From: an uncultured Oleispira sp.
Lineage (GTDB): Bacteria; Pseudomonadota; Gammaproteobacteria; Pseudomonadales; Oceanobacteraceae
Assembly: GCA_913061415.1 (NCBI GenBank)
Contig: CAJXUD010000010.1
Coordinates: 90,060 to 154,059 of the forward strand
Length of the DNA stretch: 64,000 bases
Reading direction: 5' to 3'
The position numbers and the translations under genes were made by a program. The notes under the pieces were generated by a model that saw only the letters and a list, made by a program, of their open reading frames with translations, ran no database searches and was not told the DNA's origin. Of this stretch, positions 34,282-46,027 are shown one piece after another; the first letter of the stretch is position 1, and every line of letters starts with the position of its first letter.

Positions 34282-37200
34282 TCACCTAATCGCCTTCGCA
34301 ATCGAAAAACGATGGTTCGTCATGGCGATGACATTATTATTGGCCGTTTTGGGGATTTATAAAACGACTCAGCTACCGATTGATGCGGTTCCCGACATTA
34401 CCAACGTGCAAGTGCAAATTAACAGCTCTGCACCGGGTTACTCGCCCCTAGAAGCGGAACAGCGCATTAGCTATAGCATTGAAAATGCCATGGCCGGAAT
34501 TCCTAAACTCGATCATACCCGTTCGCTTTCACGCTATGGACTGTCACAAGTGACGGTAATTTTTGAAGAAGGCACCGATATTTATTGGGCACGCCAGCAA
34601 ATCAGTGAACGCTTACAAGGTATTCAAGGTGAATTACCCGCAGGCATTGAACCCAACCTTGGCCCTGTTGCCAGTGGTTTAGGTGAGATTTTTACCTATG
34701 CAATTCAAGCCGATGAAAATGCACTGACCGATGATGGAAAACCGTACAGCTCAGAAGATTTAAGAACCATTCAAGATTGGATTATTCGCCCGCAATTAGT
34801 CAAAGTACCCGGCATTACTGAAATCAATAGCATGGGAGGCTACAGCCGTGAGTTCCAAGTTGCACCGATTCCTGGAAAATTATTTGCCTACAAGGTCACG
34901 ATTAATGATCTAGTCGAAACACTTAAAAATAATAACCAGAATTCAGGCGCGGGCTACATTGAACGTAACGGCGAGCAATGGCTAATTCGTTCTCCAGGGC
35001 AGCTCAGCAACCTTGACGAAATTGCCCAACTGGTCGTCACTCGTCGCGACGATGCGCCCGTGCGTATCAAAGATTTAGCCGAGGTAAAATACGGCAAAGA
35101 ACTACGCACAGGCTCAGCAACACTGGCGGGTGAAGAAACCGTATTGGGCACGGCTTTTATGTTATTGGGTGAAAATAGCCGTACTGTTTCAAAAGCCGTG
35201 GCAAAAAAACTGACCGAGATTAATGACTTTTTACCCCCCGGTATCCAAGCCATTCCTCTTTATGATCGCACGACCCTCGTCGATAAAACCATCGAAACCG
35301 TTCGCACTAATTTATTTGAAGGCGCGGTACTGGTGATCGCGGTCTTGTTCGTATTGCTGGGCAATATTCGCGCCGCGTTTATCGTAGCGCTCGTGATCCC
35401 CTTAAGTATGCTATTTGCAATTACGGGCATGGCGATGAATCGGGTATCTGGTAACTTAATGAGCCTAGGTGCCATCGACTTCGGTATTATTGTGGATGGT
35501 GCCGTGATTGTGGTGGAAAATGCTCTGCGTCGCTTAGGACTCGCTCAGAAAAAGTACGGCCGCTTATTAACGCTGCAAGAACGTTTGCTAGAAGTGACTG
35601 AAAGCACAAAAGAAGTTTTCAGCCCTGCGGTTTTTGGCATGCTGATTATCATGCTGGTCTACTTACCCATTTTTGCCTTAACCGGCATTGAAGGAAAAAT
35701 GTTTCACCCAATGGCCTTCACCGTGGTGGCTGCTTTATTAGGCGCACTCTTATTTTCTATCACTTTCGTTCCCGCTGCGATTGCCATTATTGTTAAAGGT
35801 AAAGTGAGCGAAGAAGAAAACAAGGTGATGGCGAAAGCCCGTCAGATGTATCAGCCGTTATTAAAGCTAGCGTTAAATAATAGCCCTGTTGTTTTTATTA
35901 TTGCGATAATGTTTGTTTCAGCAACGGCTTATCAATCCACTCGATTAGGCAGTGAGTTTTTACCGCAACTGGATGAACACGACATCGCTTTACACGCCAT
36001 GCGCATTCCAGGCACCGGCATAGAACAAGCAACAGAAATGCAGTTATTATTAGAAAGACGCATCATGGAATTTCCTGAAGTGAAGCATGTTTTTTCTAAA
36101 ATTGGCACCGCAGAAATTGCTACCGATCCGATGCCACCGAATGTTGCTGATACGTTTTTAATTTTAAAACCGATTAAAGACTGGCCCAATCCGCAAAAGC
36201 CTAAACAGCAATTGGTCGATGAAATTCGTCATACCATCGAAGAGATTCCCGGCAACAACTACGAACTCACTCAACCGATTGAAATGCGCTTTAACGAACT
36301 CATCTCTGGCGTAAGGGCCGATGTTGCGCTGCGCATTTACGGTGATGACTTAGAGGCGCTTGCACAAGCCGGTACGAAAGTTTCACAATTGCTATCACAA
36401 GTTTCTGGTGGGCAGGATGTGCGCATGGAGCAAGCCAAAGGTTTGCCTATGATTTCGGTTATTCCTCAACGCGATCATCTAGCGCTATTGGGGTTATCCA
36501 TTGTGGATGTTCAAGATACCTTGCGCGCCGCAGTGAGTGGTATTGAAACGGGGTTAATTTATGAAGGTGATCGTCGCTTTAAATTATTAGTGCGAATGAA
36601 TGAAAGTCTTAGTAAAGACCCACAAGCCTTAGCGCAGATTCCTGTTTTTATTCCTAACCCGAGCCCCTTCTTAGAACTGGAAGCAGACGAACAATCTGAG
36701 CTAGTGTTTGTGCCACTCGGTGAGATTGCAGACATTGTAGAAATCCAAGGCCCTAATCAAATTAACCGACGCAGCGGTAAACGTAACATCGTTGTCAGTG
36801 CAAACGTTGAAGGTCGTGACCTAGGATCTTTTATTGCAGAAACTCAAGAGCTCATGCGCAATGAATTAACGTTACCCGCAGGCTACTGGTTAGAATACGG
36901 AGGAACGTTTGAGCAATTAGAATCCGCCAGTCAGCGTTTAACTATTGTGATTCCCATTACGCTTCTACTCATTTTAGGCTTGCTCTACAGTGCTTTTGGT
37001 TCTTTACGCGATACTTTAATTATTTTTACCGGTGTACCGCTTGCGCTAACAGGGGGCATCATCGCACTCACCTTAAGAGATATGCCTCTGTCTATTTCTG
37101 CGGGCATTGGTTTTATTGCATTATCCGGTGTTGCGGTGTTAAACGGTGTGGTGATGCTATCGTTCATTAAAGAATTGCGTGAGAGCGGCCTAGAGCTCGC

Positions 37201-37435
37201 TCAAGCGGTATGGCAAGGTGCTAGCCAACGTCTACGCCCTGTTTTAATGACGGCCCTCGTCGCAAGCTTAGGCTTTGTTCCCATGGCATTTAATACGGGC
37301 ACTGGCGCTGAAGTTCAAAGACCGTTAGCAACGGTCGTAATTGGCGGCATTATTTCTTCGACGCTTTTAACCTTGGTTGTTTTACCGGCACTCTATCATT
37401 GGGCTCACTCTTGTTTTAAGAAAAAGAATACTTAA
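34271..37435 (+). CDS. czcA: CzcA-type heavy-metal RND pump
   Basis: A 1054-residue resistance-nodulation-division transporter of the heavy-metal efflux group. The ATG at 34271 (MTINHLIAFAIEKRWFVMA) is preferred to 34259 because it gives the family N-terminus and overlaps czcB by 11 bases. The signature GAIDFGIIVDGAVIVVENALRRL (about residues 402-424) contains the DFG..D..E cluster typical of CzcA/CusA. Twelve membrane segments, two large periplasmic loops and VPLALTGGIIALTLRDMPLSISAGIGFIALSGVAVLNGVVMLSF at the end (about 920-965) are visible. It would export Co, Zn or Cd using the proton gradient. The metal cannot be told from the sequence. Confidence 0.94.
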   Translation: MTINHLIAFAIEKRWFVMAMTLLLAVLGIYKTTQLPIDAVPDITNVQVQINSSAPGYSPLEAEQRISYSIENAMAGIPKLDHTRSLSRYGLSQVTVIFEEGTDIYWARQQISERLQGIQGELPAGIEPNLGPVASGLGEIFTYAIQADENALTDDGKPYSSEDLRTIQDWIIRPQLVKVPGITEINSMGGYSREFQVAPIPGKLFAYKVTINDLVETLKNNNQNSGAGYIERNGEQWLIRSPGQLSNLDEIAQLVVTRRDDAPVRIKDLAEVKYGKELRTGSATLAGEETVLGTAFMLLGENSRTVSKAVAKKLTEINDFLPPGIQAIPLYDRTTLVDKTIETVRTNLFEGAVLVIAVLFVLLGNIRAAFIVALVIPLSMLFAITGMAMNRVSGNLMSLGAIDFGIIVDGAVIVVENALRRLGLAQKKYGRLLTLQERLLEVTESTKEVFSPAVFGMLIIMLVYLPIFALTGIEGKMFHPMAFTVVAALLGALLFSITFVPAAIAIIVKGKVSEEENKVMAKARQMYQPLLKLALNNSPVVFIIAIMFVSATAYQSTRLGSEFLPQLDEHDIALHAMRIPGTGIEQATEMQLLLERRIMEFPEVKHVFSKIGTAEIATDPMPPNVADTFLILKPIKDWPNPQKPKQQLVDEIRHTIEEIPGNNYELTQPIEMRFNELISGVRADVALRIYGDDLEALAQAGTKVSQLLSQVSGGQDVRMEQAKGLPMISVIPQRDHLALLGLSIVDVQDTLRAAVSGIETGLIYEGDRRFKLLVRMNESLSKDPQALAQIPVFIPNPSPFLELEADEQSELVFVPLGEIADIVEIQGPNQINRRSGKRNIVVSANVEGRDLGSFIAETQELMRNELTLPAGYWLEYGGTFEQLESASQRLTIVIPITLLLILGLLYSAFGSLRDTLIIFTGVPLALTGGIIALTLRDMPLSISAGIGFIALSGVAVLNGVVMLSFIKELRESGLELAQAVWQGASQRLRPVLMTALVASLGFVPMAFNTGTGAEVQRPLATVVIGGIISSTLLTLVVLPALYHWAHSCFKKKNT

Positions 37436-37451
37436 GCGAGAATAAAGAGAC

Positions 37452-37485
37452 AAAAAAAAGCCCAATCTTCTGATTGGGCTTTTTT
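37452..37485. terminator. bidirectional terminator between czcA and kdsA
   Basis: Stem AAAAGCCCAATC / GATTGGGCTTTT with a loop of about four bases, with A-run on one side and T-run on the other. It serves both converging genes and directly follows the czcA stop. Confidence 0.93.
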
Positions 37486-37514
37486 GTTTCTACCTGAGTA
37501 ATCAGATGTGTTAT

Positions 37515-38432
<918 letters not shown>

Positions 38433-38478
38433 CTAGCTGCAGATTGGTTATTTGTTAAACCGTGAGGCTTTGCTCACC

Positions 38479-38586
38479 CTAGAAGTTGAATTTTAGTCGG
38501 CACGCTGTGAATACGCCGCTTCGCTCTCCCTGTAAGCTCAACGATTGCATCCCTGCAATCGGATGGCCTTAAAAATTAACTTCTAG
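38479..38586. repeat. dispersed structured repeat, copy C (kdsA-proB gap)
   Basis: Arms at 38479-38495 and 38570-38586 pair with 15 of 17 matches (CTAGAAGTT...). The core at 38499-38540 is 41 of 42 identical to copy B, and the inner hairpin is GATTGCA-TCCC-TGCAATC at 38533-38550. It is one of two elements in the 516-bp kdsA-proB gap, in which no gene is seen. Confidence 0.78.
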
Positions 38587-38666
38587 CGCTCACCGCTCAC
38601 TAAACTCGAAACCTAAACACTGTAGCTCTTTTAAAAACAACAGAGCATTCAGTTTATATTGCAAAA

Positions 38667-38828
38667 GCATTTCGCGTATCGGTATTGAGTGTGTCGTTAA
38701 AGGCCATCTAAAAGAGGGATCTTTTAGTTGAGCTTACATGGAGCGTTAGCGCCGTGAATACCTGCAACGGCTGGTACTTGCAGCGTGCCGCATAAGGACA
38801 TACTCAATAGCGATAGCAAGCGAAATGC
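38667..38828. repeat. dispersed structured repeat, copy D, inverted
   Basis: Arms of about 29 and 32 bases (38667-38695 and 38797-38828, GCATTTCGC...GCGAAATGC) enclose the core in the opposite orientation to copy C. The inverted core reads GGCACGCTG at one end and CTCCATGTAAGCTC at the other, with about 25 extra bases between. The inner hairpin is CTAAAAGA-GGGA-TCTTTTAG at 38708-38727. Confidence 0.72.
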
Positions 38829-38870
38829 GGTACTTATACCAACAGAGTTTATTGTGCTTTAAAAAAATGC

Positions 38871-40028
38871 TTACAGCACCACCAAGTTATCAATATGTAT
38901 CAATTCTTCTTCGCCAACATAGCCTAACAATTCTTGCTGTTCAGCGCTGGTCTTACCACACAGTTTTTGCGCTTCGCTATGATCGAAATTTATCAGACCT
39001 TTAGCAATTATGCTGCCTTTACTGTTCAAACATGCAACGACTTCTCCGCGACGAAAAATACCTTTTACAGCTTTTACGCCAACGGGTAATAAACTATTTC
39101 CACCTTTTCTCAAGGCCTTCACCGCACCATCATCTAATACTAACTCGCCAGAATGCTGTAAATGTCCGGCAATCCACTGCTTGCGAGCTACCTCAGGGGC
39201 CGTATCGGCAACCAACAAGGTACCGATTTTTTCTTTAGCACGCAGACGGGTTAACACATTTTCAATGCGCCCACCCACAATCACAGTATCAGCACCTGAT
39301 CGAGCAGCCACACCTGCGGCTTTCACCTTAGTGATCATACCACCACGACCTAGCGCACCACCATCACCCGCCATCGCAGCAAAAGACTCATCAGAGGCAC
39401 GGCCTTCTGTGATCAATTCAGCATCATCATTATGTCGAGGATCTTTGGTAAACAAACCATCTTGATCCGTTAATATGACCAAGGTATCCGCTTCAACTAA
39501 ATTAGCAACTAAAGCCCCAAGCGTATCATTATCGCCAAAACGGATTTCGTCGGTAATCACCGTATCGTTTTCATTCACGATCGGTACAACACCCATTTCG
39601 ATTAATGTGCGTAACGTTGAGCGCGCATTAAGATAGCGTTGGCGATTGGATAAATCTGCATGAGTTAATAAGATTTGAGCGGTATGTTTATCGTGCTGTT
39701 TAAAAGCGGTTTCATAAGCTTGAACCAAGCCCATTTGCCCAACGGCAGCAGCGGCTTGTAAATGGTGAACTTCACTAGGGCGTGACGTCCAACCTAAACG
39801 CGACATACCTTCAGCAACCGAGCCTGAAGAAACCAGCACCACTTCGATGCCTTGCGACATTAAGTCGGCAATTTGATCAACCCACGCTTGAATGCCTGGG
39901 CGATTAAGACCTTTTCCATCATTCGTAAGCAGAGCACTACCAATTTTAATAACCCAGCGTTGACCACTTACAAGGCGGTCTCTGGCGGTATTTAAATCAA
40001 CAACTGGTTTCATTGCTCTGATACTCAT
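38871..40028 (-). CDS. proB: glutamate 5-kinase
   Basis: A 385-residue kinase, the first step of proline synthesis from glutamate. The amino-acid kinase domain (residues about 20-265) shows [51 protein letters not shown] and [15 protein letters not shown]-terminal PUA domain (about 290-370: [30 protein letters not shown]) completes it. The start may be the ATG at 40028 or MKPVVDL five codons later. Neither has a strong ribosome-binding site. A 15-base tandem repeat lies just upstream. It follows obgE on the same strand. Confidence 0.95.
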   Translation of the reverse strand: MSIRAMKPVVDLNTARDRLVSGQRWVIKIGSALLTNDGKGLNRPGIQAWVDQIADLMSQGIEVVLVSSGSVAEGMSRLGWTSRPSEVHHLQAAAAVGQMGLVQAYETAFKQHDKHTAQILLTHADLSNRQRYLNARSTLRTLIEMGVVPIVNENDTVITDEIRFGDNDTLGALVANLVEADTLVILTDQDGLFTKDPRHNDDAELITEGRASDESFAAMAGDGGALGRGGMITKVKAAGVAARSGADTVIVGGRIENVLTRLRAKEKIGTLLVADTAPEVARKQWIAGHLQHSGELVLDDGAVKALRKGGNSLLPVGVKAVKGIFRRGEVVACLNSKGSIIAKGLINFDHSEAQKLCGKTSAEQQELLGYVGEEELIHIDNLVVL

Positions 40029-40030
40029 TG

Positions 40031-40066
40031 ATGTTCTATCGGCTTATGTTCTATCGGCTTATGTTC
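40031..40066. repeat. 15-base tandem repeat at the proB start
   Basis: ATGTTCTATCGGCTT occurs twice head to tail (40031-40045, 40046-40060) plus a 6-base partial third unit, directly before the proB start codon on the minus strand. A 9-base stem TTTTCTACC / GGTAGAAAA (40071-40079 and 40099-40107) follows toward obgE. Confidence 0.8.
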
Positions 40067-40112
40067 AATATTTTCTACCCTCTACCACATAGATAGAAGG
40101 TAGAAAAAGATT

Positions 40113-41324
<1,212 letters not shown>

Positions 41325-41451
41325 TCATTCCCATTATAAAAGTCGAGCCCTTAGCGCTTTACCGATAAAGCACAAAAATAACATCGGTAGGCTAACTTGC
41401 TCAACAATTCGCACCTTCATTTTAGGTACTAAATTCTATATAACATTTTTC

Positions 41452-41484
41452 TAAAACAAAAACGCCCCAGCATGGCCAGGGCGT
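41452..41484 (-). terminator. terminator after rpmA
   Basis: Read on the minus strand, a stem ACGCCC / GGGCGT with an inner CTGGCCATGCTG loop is followed by TTTTTGTTTT. This fits a Rho-independent terminator just after rpmA. obgE downstream would depend on readthrough or its own promoter. Confidence 0.85.
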
Positions 41485-41511
41485 CTTCGATAACACACTT
41501 AACGGTAAAAC

Positions 41512-41772
41512 TTAGCTAGCAGCGATGATGCTAATAGTCTTACGGTTATTTGGGCCTTTAACTTCAAACTTAACTTCGCCCGCTTCAGTAGCGAACAAAG
41601 TGTGGTCACGACCACAACGAACGTTAGTTCCAGGGTGGAACTTAGTGCCGCGTTGACGAACCAAGATGTTTCCAGCTTTTGCCTGTTGGCCACCGAACAG
41701 TTTGACGCCTAAGCGTTTTGATTCACTGTCGCGACCGTTATTAGTACTACCACCAGCTTTTTTGTGAGCCAT
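41512..41772 (-). CDS. rpmA: 50S ribosomal protein L27
   Basis: An 86-residue L27. The N-terminal [29 protein letters not shown] and [28 protein letters not shown] are the family signature. Its flexible N-terminus reaches the peptidyl transferase centre. It forms an operon with rplU (81-base gap). Confidence 0.98.
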   Translation of the reverse strand: MAHKKAGGSTNNGRDSESKRLGVKLFGGQQAKAGNILVRQRGTKFHPGTNVRCGRDHTLFATEAGEVKFEVKGPNNRKTISIIAAS

Positions 41773-41853
41773 GCTCTAGCCTCCAATTTGGTTCCCTTGG
41801 TGCATCACTGCCGCCAAGTTCGCCGTAATTAATAAAAAGATTTAAAGTCAGAA

Positions 41854-42165
41854 TTAACCAGCGATGCTAGTAATCTTGATTTCAGTGAACCACTGACGGT
41901 GGCCCATTTGCTTCATGTGGTGCTTACGACGCTTGAACTTCATAATTTTAACTTTCTTATGACGACCGTGTGCAACAACTTCAGCTGTTACTTTAGCGCC
42001 TTCAACAACAGGCTGACCGATTTTAACATCGTCGCCATTGCCGATTAGCAAAACTTTTTCGATCGCTACGGCTTCGCCAGTAGCTACTTCAAGTTTTTCA
42101 ACTTTAAGTGTTTGACCTTCTTCAACACGGTACTGTTTACCGCCTGTAACAACAACTGCGTACAT
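41854..42165 (-). CDS. rplU: 50S ribosomal protein L21
   Basis: A 103-residue L21 protein. The N-terminus [18 protein letters not shown] and the basic [21 protein letters not shown] with the C-terminal KITSI are family hallmarks. It binds 23S rRNA together with L20. It is the first gene of the rplU-rpmA unit, with a 138-nt leader behind a good sigma-70 promoter, and is divergent from ispB. Confidence 0.98.
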   Translation of the reverse strand: MYAVVVTGGKQYRVEEGQTLKVEKLEVATGEAVAIEKVLLIGNGDDVKIGQPVVEGAKVTAEVVAHGRHKKVKIMKFKRRKHHMKQMGHRQWFTEIKITSIAG

Positions 42166-42309
42166 CGCAATGTCTCCGTTATGGATTTAAGAAATCTAAA
42201 CACCGAACCTCCCAAGCGATTTAACTCGACTTGCCGCTGCTTTGGTTCTAGGTCAACGGGAAACACTCTGGTTTCCAATATTGTAGAGAACGGAATTTCG
42301 GGGCGCGAG

Positions 42310-42338
42310 ATTGTAACTCAGCCACTGCTTTAACGCAA
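42310..42338 (-). promoter_or_regulatory. sigma-70 promoter of rplU
   Basis: On the minus strand TTGCGT (42338-42333), a 17-base spacer and TACAAT (42315-42310) form a good promoter. The predicted start near 42303 gives a leader of about 138 bases before rplU. Confidence 0.7.
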
Positions 42339-42359
42339 GCCTACGATTCTTCCTCAGAC

Positions 42360-42388
42360 TTGACACTTTACGCCCTTGGCAATAGCAT
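42360..42388 (+). promoter_or_regulatory. sigma-70 promoter of ispB
   Basis: TTGACA at 42360-42365, a 17-base spacer and TAGCAT at 42383-42388 lie upstream of the ispB start at 42469, divergent from the rplU promoter. Confidence 0.68.
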
Positions 42389-42468
42389 TACAGGCCTGAT
42401 TTCCTCTAGCCTGAAGGCATAACTCACAAACGAGTTTACAGGCATTAATTAAAGGCACTATTCCCACC

Positions 42469-43437
42469 ATGCAGGTTAAAGATATTTACGCGCTGATCGA
42501 GCAGGATTTTGCCGACGTTGATTCCCTAATTCGTGAACAACTGACTTCCCGAGTTCCTTTGGTTGAGAAGATTGCCGATTACATCGTCTCCAGTGGTGGT
42601 AAGCGTTTACGCCCTTTACTCGTCATTATGACGGCTAAGGCCCTTGAATCATCTGGCGAACAAGCAAATAAACTGGCCGCTGTGATCGAGTTCCTTCACA
42701 CCGCTACGTTATTGCATGATGATGTTGTAGATACTTCAGACATGCGTCGTGGAAACCCAACCGCAAATGAAAAGTGGGGCAATGCGCCTAGCGTTCTAGT
42801 CGGTGACTTTTTATATTCACGCTCCTTCCAAATGATGGTTGAGCTTAAGAATCTGAAAGTAATGGATATTTTATCCAACTCCACCTGCGTCATTGCAGAA
42901 GGCGAAGTGCTTCAGTTAGTGAATTGCAAGAATCCAGATACCACTGAAGAACAGTATATGGATGTCATCAAGGGTAAAACCGCGATGTTATTCGAAGCCT
43001 CTACTCATGCCGCGGCCGTTTTGTGCGAAGCCAATGCTGAGCAAGAGCTGGCGCTAAAAGAATATGGCCACCACCTAGGCATGGCATTCCAGCTAGTCGA
43101 TGATGTACTTGATTATGAAGGTGATGCAGCAACCATGGGCAAAAACGTGGGTGACGACCTAGCCGAAGGCAAAGCTACCTTGCCATTGATTCATGCCATG
43201 CGTGAAGGCAGCGAAGAACAGGCTAAACTGATCCGCAAAGCGATCCGTAAGGGTGGCTTGGAAGACATTGATGCCATCATGGAAATCGTCAAAACTTGTG
43301 GCTCTTTGGACTATACCAAACAGATTGCCCGCAAACATGTTGCGCTAGCTCAAGAATGTTTGAACCAATTGGCCGATACTGATGCCAAACAAGCACTACA
43401 TAATTTGGCGCGTATCGCCATTGAACGAAATACTTAA
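42469..43437 (+). CDS. ispB: octaprenyl diphosphate synthase
   Basis: A 322-residue trans-prenyl synthase making the ubiquinone side chain. The first Asp-rich motif LLHDDVVD and the second VDDVLDYEGD are clear, as are GGKRLRPLLV and GDFLYSRSFQMM. It lies divergent from rplU, as in other gammaproteobacteria. The exact chain length (octa- versus other) is inferred from the family. Confidence 0.95.
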   Translation: MQVKDIYALIEQDFADVDSLIREQLTSRVPLVEKIADYIVSSGGKRLRPLLVIMTAKALESSGEQANKLAAVIEFLHTATLLHDDVVDTSDMRRGNPTANEKWGNAPSVLVGDFLYSRSFQMMVELKNLKVMDILSNSTCVIAEGEVLQLVNCKNPDTTEEQYMDVIKGKTAMLFEASTHAAAVLCEANAEQELALKEYGHHLGMAFQLVDDVLDYEGDAATMGKNVGDDLAEGKATLPLIHAMREGSEEQAKLIRKAIRKGGLEDIDAIMEIVKTCGSLDYTKQIARKHVALAQECLNQLADTDAKQALHNLARIAIERNT

Positions 43438-43474
43438 GTCTAAGCATCCAAGAACGGCTGCTGGGCTCTTAGGA

Positions 43475-43607
43475 TTAAGCTGTTAATCTATTCGCTAACG
43501 TATTCGTTAACTGAGCGACTAAACTAACTAGGAGCCTTAATACTCCCTTAAGAATAAGCTGTTAACGTACTTGTTAACTGAGCAGCTAAACTAAACAGGA
43601 GCCTTAA
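43475..43607. repeat. imperfect direct repeat including the dsbD ribosome-binding site
   Basis: TAAGCTGTTAA...GTTAACTGAGC..CTAAACTA..AGGAGCCTTAA occurs at 43475-43540 and again at 43555-43607. The second copy ends two bases before the dsbD ATG, so AGGAGCC is present twice. Only the second copy is followed by a start codon. Confidence 0.75.
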
Positions 43608-43608
43608 C

Positions 43609-45465
43609 ATGGCTTGGATCTTCACTCGTTTTTCCTTTTTCCTTCTACTGCTGCTGAGCATCAGTTCAGCACAGGCAGGTATTCTTGATAGCCTAATAGA
43701 GAGTGAACCCAAGTTCCTTCCCGTTGGCGAAGCCTTTCCCTACCAGGTTGACCAGCAAGACAATACTCTAAGCATTGTTTGGGACAGCGCTGACGAATAT
43801 TATTTATACCGCAAAAAGATTCTATTAAAGCAAGGCAAGAGCAAACACCTGACTGACCAATTTAGCCAGGAAGGCATCCTGAAGCATGACGAAGCCTTTG
43901 GTGAAGTCATCGTATTTTATGGCCAAACTGAAGCACTATTTGACCTAACACAGCTCGACCCAACACAACCTGTGATTTTAGGCTTCCAAGGCTGTGCGGA
44001 TGCAGGACTCTGCTATCCACCACAAAAAATTGATTTAGACATCGACTGGTCTGCTGTCGCTTCTGCGCCATCTCAACAACCCTCTCTATCAAAAGAGCCT
44101 ACGCCCTCAAAAGAAAACTCCATACCTGTTCAGGCAAAGACTCAATCAACCACTAACACCCCAGCGGAAGGCAACTGGTTTGAAGGCCGCTCTTGGCTTA
44201 GCATCGTAGGCCTCTTTTTCTTATTAGGCCTTGGTCTGACCTTCACACCGTGCGTATTACCCATGGTGCCGATTTTAACCAGCATCGTCGTTGGCCAAGA
44301 AAAACACTCCCCTGCCAAAGGCTTTGTTTTATCCACAACCTATGTATTGGGCATGGCGATCACCTACGCTATTGCCGGTATTACCGTCGGGCTTTTAGGC
44401 GCAGGCGCAAATATTTCGAACTGGATGCAAACCCCTTGGGTATTGTCCGTATTCGCGGCTTTATTCCTCGTATTATCGCTATCGATGTTTGGCCTGTACG
44501 AACTGCAACTGCCGAGTAAATTACGCAATCGTCTAAACGACATGAACCAAAAGCAAAAAGGCGGCAACCTGTTCGGCGTCTTCCTAATGGGTGTATTGTC
44601 GGCCCTAGTGGTTTCACCTTGCGTATCAGCGCCTCTGGCGGGTGCTCTGGTCTACTTAAGCACCACAGGAGACGCATGGTTAGGTGGTAGTGCATTGCTA
44701 GCTCTTGGTTTGGGCATGGGCGCACCGCTTATCGCATTAGGCACCACCGGCGCTTCGTTCTTACCCAAAGCGGGCGGTTGGATGGATGGCGTGAAAGCTT
44801 TCTTCGGCGTGTTATTAATCGGCGTCGCGATTTGGTTATTATCACGCTTCCTTGACGCGACTTTGATTCTCGCATTCTGGGCACTACTGGCCATCGTCTA
44901 CGCAGTCACGTTAGGCGCGTTGGATACCGCACAAACCGGCAAACAGAACGTTGTGCGAGGATTAGCATTCGCGCTATTGGTTTATGGCATTGTGGCGTTG
45001 ATTGGCGCACTACAAGGCAATGATGATCCACTCAACCCCATTGGCGCTGCGCAATACGGTAATACAGCAAGTGCCCAGCAACACTCAACAGTAAGCCCGT
45101 TCACCAACATCAATAATCAGCAGCAACTAGACCAAGCGGTTAAAGCACATTTAGCCGCCAATCCTAATGGCGCTGTGATGCTGGATTATTACGCCGACTG
45201 GTGTATTTCTTGTAAGGTGATGGAAAAAAACGTCTTTCATCTTACCGACGTACAGCAACACTGGCCGGATCTTTTGTGGTTACAAGTAGACGTCACCGAT
45301 CAAACCCCAGAACAAATTGCACTAATGGAAAACTACTCTCTATTTGGCCCACCTAGCCTGTTATTTTTCTCCCAAAACGGCGAGCATAATAACTTGCGAA
45401 TTTTAGGAGAAATGGACAAAGCAGAGTTCATCAACCACTTGAATAAAGTCAAAGCGACCTTATAA
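43609..45465 (+). CDS. dsbD: thiol:disulfide interchange protein DsbD
   Basis: A 618-residue inner-membrane reductase that moves electrons from cytosolic thioredoxin to periplasmic targets. A signal peptide (about 1-23, ending SSAQA) is followed by the periplasmic alpha domain with paired Cys (GFQGCADAGLCYPPQ). Eight membrane segments follow (about residues 195-465) with conserved FTPCVLPMVP and VSPCVSAPL. The C-terminal thioredoxin domain has ADWCISCKVME. Length is normal. It precedes trxC, a likely partner. Confidence 0.95.
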   Translation: MAWIFTRFSFFLLLLLSISSAQAGILDSLIESEPKFLPVGEAFPYQVDQQDNTLSIVWDSADEYYLYRKKILLKQGKSKHLTDQFSQEGILKHDEAFGEVIVFYGQTEALFDLTQLDPTQPVILGFQGCADAGLCYPPQKIDLDIDWSAVASAPSQQPSLSKEPTPSKENSIPVQAKTQSTTNTPAEGNWFEGRSWLSIVGLFFLLGLGLTFTPCVLPMVPILTSIVVGQEKHSPAKGFVLSTTYVLGMAITYAIAGITVGLLGAGANISNWMQTPWVLSVFAALFLVLSLSMFGLYELQLPSKLRNRLNDMNQKQKGGNLFGVFLMGVLSALVVSPCVSAPLAGALVYLSTTGDAWLGGSALLALGLGMGAPLIALGTTGASFLPKAGGWMDGVKAFFGVLLIGVAIWLLSRFLDATLILAFWALLAIVYAVTLGALDTAQTGKQNVVRGLAFALLVYGIVALIGALQGNDDPLNPIGAAQYGNTASAQQHSTVSPFTNINNQQQLDQAVKAHLAANPNGAVMLDYYADWCISCKVMEKNVFHLTDVQQHWPDLLWLQVDVTDQTPEQIALMENYSLFGPPSLLFFSQNGEHNNLRILGEMDKAEFINHLNKVKATL

Positions 45466-45503
45466 AGTATTGATAACCCAATTGGAATATAGAGAATGTA
45501 TTT

Positions 45504-45935
45504 ATGCTAATCGTCTGCTCACACTGCCATGCAACTAACCGCATTCCTGAAGGCCGAAAAGCCAGTGAAGGCCAATGTGGAAAGTGTAAACAAACGATCT
45601 GGCAAGGCAAACCGGTTGACCTAAGCGAAAGCCAGTTTGCTAAATATACCAGCAAAAATGACATGCCCGTTGTGGTAGATTTTTGGGCCAGCTGGTGCGG
45701 ACCTTGTAAAGCGATGGCGCCCGCCTACTCTCAAGTCGCCGAGCAGATGAAAGACCAAGCCCTGTTCGCAAAAGTGAATACCGAAAATGCACAGCAGCTT
45801 GGCTCACAATTAAACATTCGTAGCATCCCAACCTTAGCGGTTTTTCGCAACGGTAAAGAAGTTGATCGTATTGCTGGAGCATTGCCTGCCAACCAATTGC
45901 AGCAGTGGATTCAGCAAGCGTTAACGAAAGTATAA
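45504..45935 (+). CDS. trxC: thioredoxin 2
   Basis: A 143-residue thioredoxin. An N-terminal zinc finger with two CxxC pairs (VCSHCHA and QCGKCKQ) precedes the thioredoxin fold with the WCGPCK active site at about residue 71. This layout defines TrxC, a cytosolic reductant active under oxidative stress. It lies 38 bases downstream of dsbD, and the pair suggests a shared role in supplying periplasmic reducing power. Confidence 0.95.
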   Translation: MLIVCSHCHATNRIPEGRKASEGQCGKCKQTIWQGKPVDLSESQFAKYTSKNDMPVVVDFWASWCGPCKAMAPAYSQVAEQMKDQALFAKVNTENAQQLGSQLNIRSIPTLAVFRNGKEVDRIAGALPANQLQQWIQQALTKV

Positions 45936-46027
45936 AAAAACAACCATAAATACTACGATAGCCGTATTTCAATTTCCACATCCTCAATTTAATATTTCAT
46001 AAGTTTAAACGCTATATAAATGCAATA

